A DNA stretch of 64,000 nucleotides, taken from Salvelinus alpinus. Lineage: Eukaryota > Chordata > Actinopteri > Salmoniformes > Salmonidae. Under the pieces are notes generated by a model. The model ran no database searches and was not told where the DNA came from. It saw only the letters and a program-made list of their open reading frames with translations. The stretch is from assembly GCF_045679555.1 (NCBI RefSeq), contig NW_027256027.1, positions 78,758 to 142,757 on the forward strand. The letters run 5' to 3'. Position 1 is the stretch's first letter. Every line of letters begins with the position of its first letter. Below, in pieces: positions 52,361 to 63,217 of this stretch. The position numbers and the translations under genes were made by a program.

Positions 52361-55290
52361 GAACTCTGTAGTCCTCCAGGAAGTCCCATTGAGGTCAGGA
52401 GAGCTCTGTATTCCTCCAGGAAGTCCCATTGAGGTCAGGAGAACTCTGTATTCCTCCAGGAAGTCCCATTGAGGTCAGGAGAACTCTGTATTCCTCCAGG
52501 AAGTCCCATTGAGGTCAGGAAAGCTCTGTATTCCTCCAGGAAGTCCCATTGAGGTCAGAACTTTAGTCCTCCAGGAAGTCCCATTGAGGTCAGAACTCTA
52601 GTCCTCCAGGAAGTCCCATTGAGGTCAGGAGAGCTCTGTATTCATCCAGGAAGTCCCATTGAGGTCAGGAAAACTCTGTATTCCCCCAGGAAGTCCCATT
52701 GAGGTCAGGAGAACTCTGTATTCCTCCAGGAAGTCCCATTGAGGTCAGGGGAACTCTGTATTCCTCCAGGAAGTCCCATTGAGGTCAGGATAACTCTGTA
52801 TTCCTCCAGGAAGTCCCATTGAGGTCAGGAGAACTCTGTATTCCTCCAGGAAGTCCCATTGAGGTCAGGAGAGCTCTGTATTCCTCCAGGAAGTCCCATT
52901 GAGGTCAGGAGAGCTCGGTATTCCTCCAGGAAGTCCCATTGAGGTCAGGAGAGCTCTGTATTCCTCCAGGAAGTCCCATTGAGGTCAGGAGAGCTCTGTA
53001 TTCCTCCAGGAAGTCCCATTGAGGTCAGGAGAGCTCTGTATTCCTCCAGGAAGTCCCATTGAGGTCAGAACTCTAGTCCTCCAGGAAGTCCCATTGAGGT
53101 CAGAACTCTAGTCCTCCAGGAAGTCCCATTGAGGTCAGAACTCTAGTCCTCCAGGAAGTCCCATTGAGGTCAGAACTCTAGTCCTCCAGGAAGTCCCATT
53201 GAGGTCAGAACTCTAGTCCTCCAGGAAGTCCCATTGAGGTCAGGAGAACTCTGTATTCCTCCAGGAAGTCCCATTGAGGTCAGGAGAGCTCTGTATTCCT
53301 CCAGGAAGTCCCATTGAGGTCAGAACTCTAGTCCTCCAGGAAGTCCCATTGAGGTCAGAACTCTAGTCCTCCAGGAAGTCCCATTGAGGTCAGAACTCTA
53401 GTCCTCCAGGAAGTCCCATTGAGGTCAGGAGAACTCTGTATTCCTCCAGGAAGTCCCATTGAGGTCAGAACTCTAGTCCTCCAGGAAGTCCCATTGAGGT
53501 CAGAACTCTGTAGTCCTCCAGGAAGTCCCATTGAGGTCAGGAGAGCTCTGTATTCCTCCAGGAAGTCCCATTGAGGTCAGGAGAACTCTGTATTCCTCCA
53601 GGAAGTCCCATTGAGGTCAGGAGAACTCTGTATTCCTCCAGGAAGTCCCATTGAGGTCAGGAAAGCTCTGTATTCCTCCAGGAAGTCCCATTGAGGTCAG
53701 AACTTTAGTCCTCCAGGAAGTCCCATTGAGGTCAGAACTCTAGTCCTCCAGGAAGTCCCATTGAGGTCAGGAGAGCTCTGTATTCATCCAGGAAGTCCCA
53801 TTGAGGTCAGGAAAACTCTGTATTCCCCCAGGAAGTCCCATTGAGGTCAGGAGAACTCTGTATTCCTCCAGGAAGTCCCATTGAGGTCAGGGGAACTCTG
53901 TATTCCTCCAGGAAGTCCCATTGAGGTCAGGATAACTCTGTATTCCTCCAGGAAGTCCCATTGAGGTCAGGAGAACTCTGTATTCCTCCAGGAAGTCCCA
54001 TTGAGGTCAGGAGAGCTCTGTATTCCTCCAGGAAGTCCCATTGAGGTCAGGAGAGCCCGGTATTCCTCCAGGAAGTCCCATTGAGGTCAGGAGAGCTCTG
54101 TATTCCTCCAGGAAGTCCCATTGAGGTCAGGAGAGCTCTGTATTCCTCCAGGAAGTCCCATTGAGGTCAGGAGAGCTCTGTATTCCTCCAGGAAGTCCCA
54201 TTGAGGTCAGAACTCTAGTCCTCCAGGAAGTCCCATTGAGGGCAGAACTCTAGTCCTCCAGGAAGTCCCATTGAGGTCAGAACTCTAGTCCTCCAGGAAG
54301 TCCCATTGAGGTCAGAACTCTAGTCCTCCAGGAAGTCCCATTGAGGTCAGAACTCTAGTCCTCCAGGAAGTCCCATTGAGGTCAGGAGAACTCTGTATTC
54401 CTCCAGGAAGTCCCATTGAGGTCAGGAGAGCTCTGTATTCCTCCAGGAAGTCCCATTGAGGTCAGAACTCTAGTCCTCCAGGAAGTCCCATTGAGGTCAG
54501 AACTCTAGTCCTCCAGGAAGTCCCATTGAGGTCAGAACTCTAGTCCTCCAGGAAGTCCCATTGAGGTCAGGAGAACTCTGTATTCCTCCAGGAAGTCCCA
54601 TTGAGGTCAGAACTCTAGTCCTCCAGGAAGTCCCATTGAGGTCAGAACTCTGTAGTCCTCCAGGAAGTCCCATTGAGGTCAGGAGAGCTCTGTAATCCTC
54701 CAGGAAGTCCCATTGAGGTCAGGAGAACTCTGTATTCCTCCAGGAAGTCCCATTGAGGTCAGGAGAACTCTGTATTCCTCCAGGAAGTCCCATTGAGGTC
54801 AGGAAAGCTCTGTATTCCTCCAGGAAGTCCCATTGAGGTCAGAACTTTAGTCCTCCAGGAAGTCCCATTGAGGTCAGAACTCTAGTCCTCCAGGAAGTCC
54901 CATTGAGGTCAGGAGAGCTCTGTATTCATCCAGGAAGTCCCATTGAGGTCAGGAAAACTCTGTATTCCCCCAGGAAGTCCCATTGAGGTCAGGAGAACTC
55001 TGTATTCCTCCAGGAAGTCCCATTGAGGTCAGGGGAACTCTGTATTCCTCCAGGAAGTCCCATTGAGGTCAGGATAACTATGTATTCCTCCAGGAAGTCC
55101 CATTGAGGTCAGGAGAACTCTGTATTCCTCCAGGAAGTCCCATTGAGGTCAGGAGAGCTCTGTATTCCTCCAGGAAGTCCCATTGAGGTCAGGAGAGCTC
55201 TGTTTTCCTCCAGGAAGTCCCATTGAGGTCAGGAGAGCTCTGTATTCCTCCAGGAAGTCCCATTGAGGTCAGGAGAGCTCTGTATTCCTC
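52360..55290 (+). repeat. 1,142-bp higher-order repeat, three CTTTAG-marked units
   Basis: CTTTAG occurs at 52,561, 53,703 and 54,845, exactly 1,142 bp apart. That equals 18 long, 11 short and one 37-bp monomer, which matches direct counting. The third unit is incomplete. The +348 monomer is GAGAGCTCGG in unit one (52,909), GAGAGCCCGG in unit two (54,051) and has a TGTTTTCC change in unit three (near 55,201), so each unit has begun to diverge. The same family is found at 30-31.8 kb and 45-48 kb. Confidence 0.9.
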
Positions 55291-55979
55291 CAGGAAGTCC
55301 CATTGAGGTCAGGAGAACTCTGTATTCCTCCAGGAAGTCCCATTGAGGTCAGGAGAACTCTGTATTCCTCCAGGAAGTCCCATTGAGGTCAGGAGAGCTC
55401 TGTATTCCACCAGGAAGTCCCATTGAGGTCAGGAGAACTCTGTATTCCTCCAGGAAGTCCCATTGAGGTCAGGAGAACTCTGTATTCCTCCAGGAAGTCC
55501 CATTGAGGTCAGGAGAACTCTGTATTCCTCCAGGAAGTCCCATTGAGGTCAGGAGAACTCTGTATTCCTCCAGGAAGTCCCATTGAGGTCAGAACTCTAT
55601 TCCTCCAGGAAGTCCCATTGAGGTCAGGAGAACTCTGTATTTCTCCAGGAAGTCCCATTGAGGTCAGGAGAACTCTGTATTCCTCCAGGAAGTCCCATTG
55701 AGGTCAGGAGAGCTCTGTATTCCTCCAGGAAGTCCCATTGAGGTCAGAACTCTAGTCCTCCAGGAAGTCCCATTGAGGTCAGAACTCTAGTCCTCCAGGA
55801 AGTCCCATTGAGGTCAGAACTCTAGTCCTCCAGGAAGTCCCATTGAGGTCAGAACTCTAGTCCTCCAGGAAGTCCCATTGAGGTCAGGAGAGCTCTGTAT
55901 TCCTCCAGGAAGTCCCATTGAGGTCAGAACTCTAGTCCTCCAGGAAGTCCCATTGAGGTCAGAACTCTATTCCTCCAGG

Positions 55980-56075
55980 AAGTCCCATTGAGGTCCCATT
56001 GAAGTCCCATTGAGGTCAGAACTCTATTCCTCCAGGAAGTCCCATTGAAGTCCCATTTAGGTCAGAACTCTATTC
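55980..56075 (+). repeat. Disrupted monomers with an 11-bp internal reiteration
   Basis: Here the monomer head is itself reiterated. GTCCCATTGAG, GTCCCATTGAA and GTCCCATTGAG follow one another before the core of one monomer, and GTCCCATTGAA plus GTCCCATTTAG before the next. It is the one place in the array where I see the head duplicated, and both affected monomers carry the AACTCTATT core. Replication slippage on the GTCCCATTGAG element is the simplest explanation. Confidence 0.9.
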
Positions 56076-57660
56076 CTCCAGGAAGTACCATTGAGGTCAG
56101 GAGAGCTCTGTATTCCTCCAGGAAGTCCCATTGAGGTCAGGAGAGCTCTGTATTCCTCCAGGAAGTCCCATTGAGGTCAGGAGAACTCTGTATTCCTCCA
56201 GGAAGTCCCATTGAGGTCAGGAGAGCTCTGTATTCCTCCAGGAAGTCCCATTGAGGTCAGAACTCTAGTCCTCCAGGAAGTCCCATTGAGGTCAGAACTC
56301 TAGTCCTCCAGGAAGTCCCATTGAGGTCAGGAGAGCTCTGTATTCCTCCAGGAAGTCCCATTGAGGTCAGGAAAACTCTGTATTCCCCCAGGAAGTCCCA
56401 TTGAGGTCAGGAGAACTCTGTATTCCTCCAGGAAGTCCCATTGAGGTCAGGAGAACTCTGTATTCCTCCAGGAAGTCCCATTGAGGTCAGGAGAGCTCTG
56501 TATTCCTCCAGGAAGTCCCATTGAGGTCAGGAGAACTCTGTATTCCTCCAGGAAGTCCCATTGAGGTCAGGAGAACTCTGTATTCCTCCAGGAAGTCCCA
56601 TTGAGGTCAGGAGAACTCTGTATTCCTCCAGGAAGTCCCATTGAGGTCAGGAGAACTCTGTATTCCTCCAGGAAGTCCCATTGAGGTCAGGAGAACTCTG
56701 TAATCCTCCAGGAAGTCCCATTGAGGTCAGGAGAACTCTGTATTCCTCCAGGAAGTCCCATTGAGGTCAGGAGAACTCTGTATTCCTCCAGGAAGTCCCA
56801 TTGAGGTCAGGAGAACTCTGTATTCCTCCAGGAAGTCCCATTGAGGTCAGAACTCTATTCCTCCAGGAAGTCCCATTGAGGTCAGGAGAACTCTGTATTT
56901 CTCCAGGAAGTCCCATTTAGGTCAGGAGAACTCTGTATTCCTCCAGGAAGTCCCATTGAGGTCAGGAGAGCTCTGTATTCCTCCAGGAAGTCCCATTGAG
57001 GTCAGAACTCTAGTCCTCCAGGAAGTCCCATTGAGGTCAGAACTCTAGTCCTCCAGGAAGTCCCATTGAGGTCAGAACTCTAGTCCTCCAGGAAGTCCCA
57101 TTGAGGTCAGAACTCTAGTCCTCCAGGAAGTCCCATTGAGGTCAGGAGAGCTCTGTATTCCTCCAGGAAGTCCCATTGAGGTCAGAACTCTAGTCCTCCA
57201 GGAAGTCCCATTGAGGTCAGAACTCTAGTCCTCCAGGAAGTCCCATTGAGGTCAGAACTCTATTCCTCCAGGAAGTACCATTGAGGTCAGGAGAGCTCTG
57301 TATTCCTCCAGGAAGTCCCATTGAGGTCAGGAGAGCTCTGTATTCCTCCAGGAAGTCCCATTGAGGTCAGGAGAGCTCTGTATTCCTCCAGGAAGTCCCA
57401 TTGAGGTCAGGAGAACTCTGTATTCCTCCAGGAAGTCCCATTGAGGTCAGGAGAACTCTGTATTCCTCCAGGAAGTCCCATTGAGGTCAGGAGAGCTCTG
57501 TATTCCACCAGGAAGTCCCATTGAGGTCAGGAGAACTCTGTATTCCTCCAGGAAGTCCCATTGAGGTCAGGAGAGCTCTGTATTCCTCCAGGAAGTCCCA
57601 TTGAGGTCAGAACTCTAGTCCTCCAGGAAGTCCCATTGAGGTCAGAACTCTAGTCCTCCA

Positions 57661-60650
57661 GGAAGTCCCATTGAGGTCAGAACTCTATTCCTCCAGGAAG
57701 TACCATTGAGGTCAGGAGAGCTCTGTATTCCTCCAGGAAGTCCCATTGAGGTCAGGAGAGCTCTGTATTCCTCCAGGAAGTCCCATTGAGGTCAGGAGAG
57801 CTCTGTATTCCTCCAGGAAGTCCCATTGAGGTCAGGAGAACTCTGTATTCCTCCAGGAAGTCCCATTGAGGTCAGGAGAACTCTGTATTCCTCCAGGAAG
57901 TCCCATTGAGGTCAGGAGAGCTCTGTATTCCACCAGGAAGTCCCATTGAGGTCAGGAGAACTCTGTATTCCTCCAGGAAGTCCCATTGAGGTCAGGAGAA
58001 CTCTGTATTCCTCCAGGAAGTCCCATTGAGGTCAGGAGAACTCTGTATTCCTCCAGGAAGTCCCATTGAGGTCAGGAGAACTCTGTATTCCTCCAGGAAG
58101 TCCCATTGAGGTCAGAACTCTATTCCTCCAGGAAGTCCCATTGAGGTCAGGAGAACTCTGTATTTCTCCAGGAAGTCCCATTGAGGTCAGGAGAACTCTG
58201 TATTCCTCCAGGAAGTCCCATTGAGGTCAGGAGAGCTCTGTATTCCTCCAGGAAGTCCCATTGAGGTCAGAACTCTAGTCCTCCAGGAAGTCCCATTGAG
58301 GTCAGAACTCTAGTCCTCCAGGAAGTCCCATTGAGGTCAGAACTCTAGTCCTCCAGGAAGTCCCATTGAGGTCAGAACTCTAGTCCTCCAGGAAGTCCCA
58401 TTGAGGTCAGGAGAGCTCTGTATTCCTCCAGGAAGTCCCATTGAGGTCAGAACTCTAGTCCTCCAGGAAGTCCCATTGAGGTCAGAACTCTAGTCCTCCA
58501 GGAAGTCCCATTGAGGTCAGAACTCTATTCCTCCAGGAAGTACCATTGAGGTCAGGAGAGCTCTGTATTCCTCCAGGAAGTCCCATTGAGGTCAGGAGAG
58601 CTCTGTATTCCTCCAGGAAGTCCCATTGAGGTCAGGAGAGCTCTGTATTCCTCCAGGAAGTCCCATTGAGGTCAGGAGAACTCTGTATTCCTCCAGGAAG
58701 TCCCATTGAGGTCAGGAGAACTCTGTATTCCTCCAGGAAGTCCCATTGAGGTCAGGAGAGCTCTGTATTCCACCAGGAAGTCCCATTGAGGTCAGGAGAA
58801 CTCTGTATTCCTCCAGGAAGTCCCATTGAGGTCAGGAGAACTCTGTATTCCTCCAGGAAGTCCCATTGAGGTCAGGAGAACTCTGTATTCCTCCAGGAAG
58901 TCCCATTGAGGTCAGGAGAACTCTGTATTCCTCCAGGAAGTCCCATTGAGGTCAGAACTCTATTCCTCCAGGAAGTCCCATTGAGGTCAGGAGAACTCTG
59001 TATTTCTCCAGGAAGTCCCATTGAGGTCAGGAGAACTCTGTATTCCTCCAGGAAGTCCCATTGAGGTCAGGAGAGCTCTGTATTCCTCCAGGAAGTCCCA
59101 TTGAGGTCAGAACTCTAGTCCTCCAGGAAGTCCCATTGAGGTCAGAACTCTAGTCCTCCAGGAAGTCCCATTGAGGTCAGAACTCTAGTCCTCCAGGAAG
59201 TCCCATTGAGGTCAGAACTCTAGTCCTCCAGGAAGTCCCATTGAGGTCAGGAGAACTCTGTATTCCTCCAGGAAGTCCCATTGAGGTCAGAACTCTAGTC
59301 CTTCAGGAAGTCCCATTGAGGTCAGAACTCTAGTCCTCCAGGAAGTCCCATTGAGGTCAGGAGAGCTCTGTATTCCTCCAGGAAGTCCCATTGAGGTCAG
59401 AACTCTAGTCCTCCAGGAAGTCCCATTGAGGTCAGAACTCTAGTCCTCCAGGAAGTCCCATTGAGGTCAGAACTCTAGTCCTCCAGGAAGTCCCATTGAG
59501 GTCAGAACTCTAGTCCTCCAGGAAGTCCCATTGAGGTCAGGAGAGCTCTGTATTCCTCCAGGAAGTCCCATTGAGGTCAGAACTCTAGTCCTCCAGGAAG
59601 TCCCATTGAGGTCAGAACTCTAGTCCTCCAGGAAGTCCCATTGAGGTCAGAACTCTATTCCTCCAGGAAGTACCATTGAGGTCAGGAGAGCTCTGTATTC
59701 CTCCAGGAAGTCCCATTGAGGTCAGGAGAGCTCTGTATTCCTCCAGGAAGTCCCATTGAGGTCAGGAGAGCTCTGTATTCCTCCAGGAAGTCCCATTGAG
59801 GTCAGGAGAACTCTGTATTCCTCCAGGAAGTCCCATTGAGGTCAGGAGAACTCTGTATTCCTCCAGGAAGTCCCATTGAGGTCAGGAGAGCTCTGTATTC
59901 CACCAGGAAGTCCCATTGAGGTCAGGAGAACTCTGTATTCCTCCAGGAAGTCCCATTGAGGTCAGGAGAACTCTGTATTCCTCCAGGAAGTCCCATTGAG
60001 GTCAGGAGAACTCTGTATTCCTCCAGGAAGTCCCATTGAGGTCAGGAGAACTCTGTATTCCTCCAGGAAGTCCCATTGAGGTCAGAACTCTATTCCTCCA
60101 GGAAGTCCCATTGAGGTCAGGAGAACTCTGTATTTCTCCAGGAAGTCCCATTGAGGTCAGGAGAACTCTGTATTCCTCCAGGAAGTCCCATTGAGGTCAG
60201 GAGAGCTCTGTATTCCTCCAGGAAGTCCCATTGAGGTCAGAACTCTAGTCCTCCAGGAAGTCCCATTGAGGTCAGAACTCTAGTCCTCCAGGAAGTCCCA
60301 TTGAGGTCAGAACTCTAGTCCTCCAGGAAGTCCCATTGAGGTCAGAACTCTAGTCCTCCAGGAAGTCCCATTGAGGTCAGGAGAACTCTGTATTCCTCCA
60401 GGAAGTCCCATTGAGGTCAGAACTCTAGTCCTCCAGGAAGTCCCATTGAGGTCAGAACTCTAGTCCTCCAGGAAGTCCCATTGAGGTCAGGAGAGCTCTG
60501 TATTCCTCCAGGAAGTCCCATTGAGGTCAGAACTCTAGTCCTCCAGGAAGTCCCATTGAGGTCAGAACTCTAGTCCTCCAGGAAGTCCCATTGAGGTCAG
60601 GAGAGCTCTGTATTCCTCCAGGAAGTCCCATTGAGGTCAGGAAAACTCTG
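57661..60650 (+). repeat. 840/1,130-bp higher-order repeat, three units
   Basis: The AACTCTATT monomer followed by an AAGTACCATT head occurs at 57,701, 58,541 and 59,671 (offsets 840 and 1,130). The TATTCCACC monomer (57,911, 58,751, 59,881) and the TATTTCTCC tail (58,163, 59,003, 60,133) keep the same offsets. The 290-bp excess in the middle unit is an extra block of long and short monomers around 59.25-59.55 kb. Confidence 0.85.
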
Positions 60651-61130
60651 TATTCCCCCAGGAAGTCCCATTGAGGTCAGGAGAACTCTGTATTCCTCCA
60701 GGAAGTCCCATTGAGGTCAGGAGAACTCTGTATTCCTCCAGGAAGTCCCATTGAGGTCAGGAGAGCTCTGTATTCCTCCAGGAAGTCCCATTGAGGTCAG
60801 GAGAACTCTGTATTCCTCCAGGAAGTCCCATTGAGGTCAGGAGAACTCTGTATTCCTCCAGGAAGTCCCATTGAGGTCAGGAGAACTCTGTATTCCTCCA
60901 GGAAGTCCCATTGAGGTCAGGAGAACTCTGTATTCCTCCAGGAAGTCCCATTGAGGTCAGGAGAACTCTGTAATCCTCCAGGAAGTCCCACTGAGGTCAG
61001 GAGAGCTCTGTATTCCTCCAGGAAGTCCCATTGAGGTCAGGAGAACTCTGTAATCCTCCAGGAAGTCCCATTGAGGTCAGGAGAACTCTGTATTCCTCCA
61101 GGAAGTCCCATTGAGGTCAGGATAGCTCTA
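60630..61130 (+). repeat. Right edge of the satellite array
   Basis: The last half kilobase repeats the order of 56.36-56.86 kb at a 4,270-bp offset: GAAAACTCTGTATTCCC at 56,371 and 60,641, and GTAATCCTCC near 56,701 and 60,971. GTAATCC recurs near 61,051 and one head reads CCACTGAGG near 60,988. The final monomer breaks off after GATAGCTCTA at about 61,130. Divergence is only slightly raised at the edge. Confidence 0.8.
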
Positions 61131-61202
61131 ACAAAGGGAGACCACGTCATTACTGAGGTGTGTGTTCTGTGTGAGTGTTGCAGGGGTCACGGTGTGTGTG
61201 TG
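61131..61202. other. Junction between the two tandem arrays
   Basis: These 72 bases belong to neither repeat. They are GT-rich towards the right (GGTGTGTGTGTGGGG near 61,190) and contain no recognisable gene, promoter or transposon end. Confidence 0.7.
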
Positions 61203-63180
61203 GGGACGACTGGATGGTGTCTGTGGGGAGATGACTGGACGGTGTCTGTGAGGAGATGACTGGACGGTGTCTGTAAGGAGATGACTGGACGGTGTCTGTG
61301 AGGAGATGACTGGACGGTGTCTGTGAGGAGATGACTGGACGGTGTCTGTGAGGAGATGACTGGACGGTGTCTGTGAGGAGATGACTGGACGGTGTCTGTG
61401 TGGGGAGATGACTGGACGGTGTCTGTGGGGGGAGATGACTGGACGGTGTCTGTGGGGAGATGACTGGACGGTGTCTGTGAGGAGATGACTGGACGGTGTC
61501 TGTGGGGAGATGACTGGACGGTGTCTGTGAGGAGATGACTGGACGGTGTCTGTGGGGAGATGACTGGACGGTGTCTGTGGGGGGAGATGACTGGACGGTG
61601 TCTGTGGGGAGATGACTGGACGGTGTCTGTGGGGAGATGACTGGACGGTGTCTGTGAGGAGATGACTGGACGGTGTCTGTGAGGAGATGACTGGACGGTG
61701 TCTGTGGGGAGATGACTGGACGGTGTCTGTGGGGAGATGACTGGACGGTGTCTGTGAGGAGATGACTGGACTGTGTCTGTGGGGAGATGACTGGACGGTG
61801 TCTGTGAGGAGATGACTGGACGGTGTCTGTGGGGAGATGACTGGACGGTGTCTGTGGGGGGAGATGACTGGACGGTGTCTGTGAGGAGATGACTGGACGG
61901 TGTTTGTGTGAGGAGATGACTGGACGGTGTCTGTGAGGAGACGACTGGACGGTGTCTGTGGGGAGATGACTGGACGGTGTCTGTGTGAGGTGATGACTGG
62001 ACGGTGTCTGTGAGGAGACGACTGGACGGTGTCTGTGGGGAGATGACTGGACGGTGTCTGTGAGGAGATGACTGGACGGTGTCTGTGGGGAGATGACTGG
62101 ACGGTGTCTGTGAGGAGATGACTGGACGGTGTCTGTGAGGAGATGACTGGACGGTGTCTGTGGGGAGATGACTGGGCGGTGTCTGTGTGGGGAGATGACT
62201 GGACGGTGTCTGTGGGGAGATGACTGGACGGTGTCTGTGGGGAGATGACTGGACGGTGTCTGTGAGGAGATGACTGGACGGTGTCTGTGGGGAGATGACT
62301 GGACGGTGTCTGTGAGGAGATGACTGGACGGTGTCTGTGAGGAGATGACTGGACGGTGTCTGTGGGGAGATGACTGGACGGTGTCTGTGAGGAGATGACT
62401 GGACGGTGTCTGTGGGGAGATGACTGGACGGTGTCTGTGAGGAGATGACTGGACGGTGTCTGTGAGGAGATGACTGGACGGTGTCTGTGGGGAGATGACT
62501 GGACGGTGTCTGTGAGGAGATGACTGGACAGTGTCTGTGGGGAGATGACTGGACGGTGTCTGTGGGGAGATGACTGGACGGTGTCTGTGGGGAGATGACT
62601 GGACGGTGTCTGTGGGGAGATGACTGGACGGTGTCTGTGGGGAGACGACTGGACGGTGTCTGTGGGGAGATGACTGGACGGTGTCTGTGAGGAGACGACT
62701 GGACGGTGTCTGTGTGGGGAGATGACTGGACGGTGTCTGTGGGGAGATGACTGGACGGTGTCTGTGAGGAGATGACTGGACGGTGTCTGTGGGGAGATGA
62801 CTGGACGGTGTCTGTGGGGAGATGACTGGACGGTGTCTGTGAGGAGATGACTGGACGGTGTCTGTGAGGAGATGACTGGACGGTGTCTGTGGGGAGATGA
62901 CTGGACGGTGTCTGTGGGGAGATGACTGGACGGTGTCTGTGGGGAGATGACTGGACGGTGTCTGTGGGGAGATGACTGGACGGTGTCTGTGGGGAGATGA
63001 CTGGACGGTGTCTGTGAGGTGATGACTGGACGGTGTCTGTGGGGAGATGACTGGACGGTGTCTGTGGGGAGATGACTGGACGGTGTCTGTGGGGAGATGA
63101 CTGGACGGTGTCTGTGAGGAGACGACTGGACGGTGTCTGTGGGGAGATGACTGGACGGTGTCTGTGGGGAGATGACTGGG
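61203..63180 (+). repeat. 25-bp minisatellite, about 78 copies
   Basis: The unit is 25 bp: AGATGACTGG, then ACGGTGTCTG, then TGAGG or TGGGG. The A/G choice varies irregularly along the array, and GACGACT replaces GATGACT in a few units (for example near 61,938, 62,023, 62,643 and 63,120). Some units are 27 bp through an extra GT or GG (near 61,400, 61,426, 61,570, 62,187 and 62,713). The first unit is the most degenerate (GGACGACTGGATGG). On the minus strand all three phases of the 25-bp unit lack stops, which produces a 710-codon open frame (61,128-63,260) reading a 25-residue Pro/Ser/His/Thr-rich repeat. I regard that frame as an artefact. Confidence 0.97.
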
Positions 63181-63217
63181 TTAGGGTTAGGGTGTGTGTG
63201 TGTGGGGGGGGGGGGGG
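63178..63217 (+). repeat. Telomere-like (TTAGGG)2, GT run and G14 tract
   Basis: The last 25-bp unit ends in GGG and runs straight into TTAGGGTTAGGG (63,181-63,192), then a GT run, then 14 consecutive G (63,204-63,217). Four G tracts of three or more bases occur within 40 bases, so the plus strand fits a G-quadruplex pattern. Two TTAGGG units are too few to prove a telomeric origin. They could arise from the G-rich repeat. Confidence 0.85.

Larger units (their letters stand above)
1..61130 (+). repeat. Giant 40/35-bp satellite (minisatellite) array
   Basis: The array is head-to-tail and in one orientation throughout. Each monomer has an 18-nt constant head (AAGTCCCATTGAGGTCAG), a variable core and an 8-nt tail (CCTCCAGG). 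The commonest 14-nt cores are GAGAACTCTGTATT and GAGAGCTCTGTATT, giving 40 bp. The commonest 9-nt core is AACTCTAGT, giving 35 bp. Rarer cores that serve as markers are GATAAGTCTGTATT, TGGAGCTCTGTATT, GATAACTCTGTATT, GGTAACTCTGTATT, GGGAACTCTGTATT, GAAAACTCTSTATT, AACTCTATT and AACTTTAGT. The window opens on the first base of a monomer, so the array continues to the left. At an average of about 38 bp I estimate around 1,600 monomers. No transposon, gene or inverted segment interrupts it. Short open frames inside (about 60-90 codons) occur where single substitutions remove a recurrent stop, and they are not genes. Confidence 0.98.

Noticed and set aside
1..61130. CRISPR-like array of regularly spaced repeats
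   Set aside because: There are no unique spacers: the whole 35-40 bp unit repeats, only a few core variants exist, and the context is vertebrate.
1..61130. Satellite as a coding exon of a repeat protein
   Set aside because: 40 and 35 bp are not multiples of three, and short monomers bring CTAG stops in both orientations. No long frame survives in any phase.
61071..61259. 62-codon plus-strand open frame crossing the satellite edge
   Set aside because: It starts in a satellite monomer and ends in the 25-bp repeat. It is a chance frame across a junction.
63181..63192. True chromosome-end telomere
   Set aside because: There are only two TTAGGG units, and they are followed by unique sequence and a transposon.
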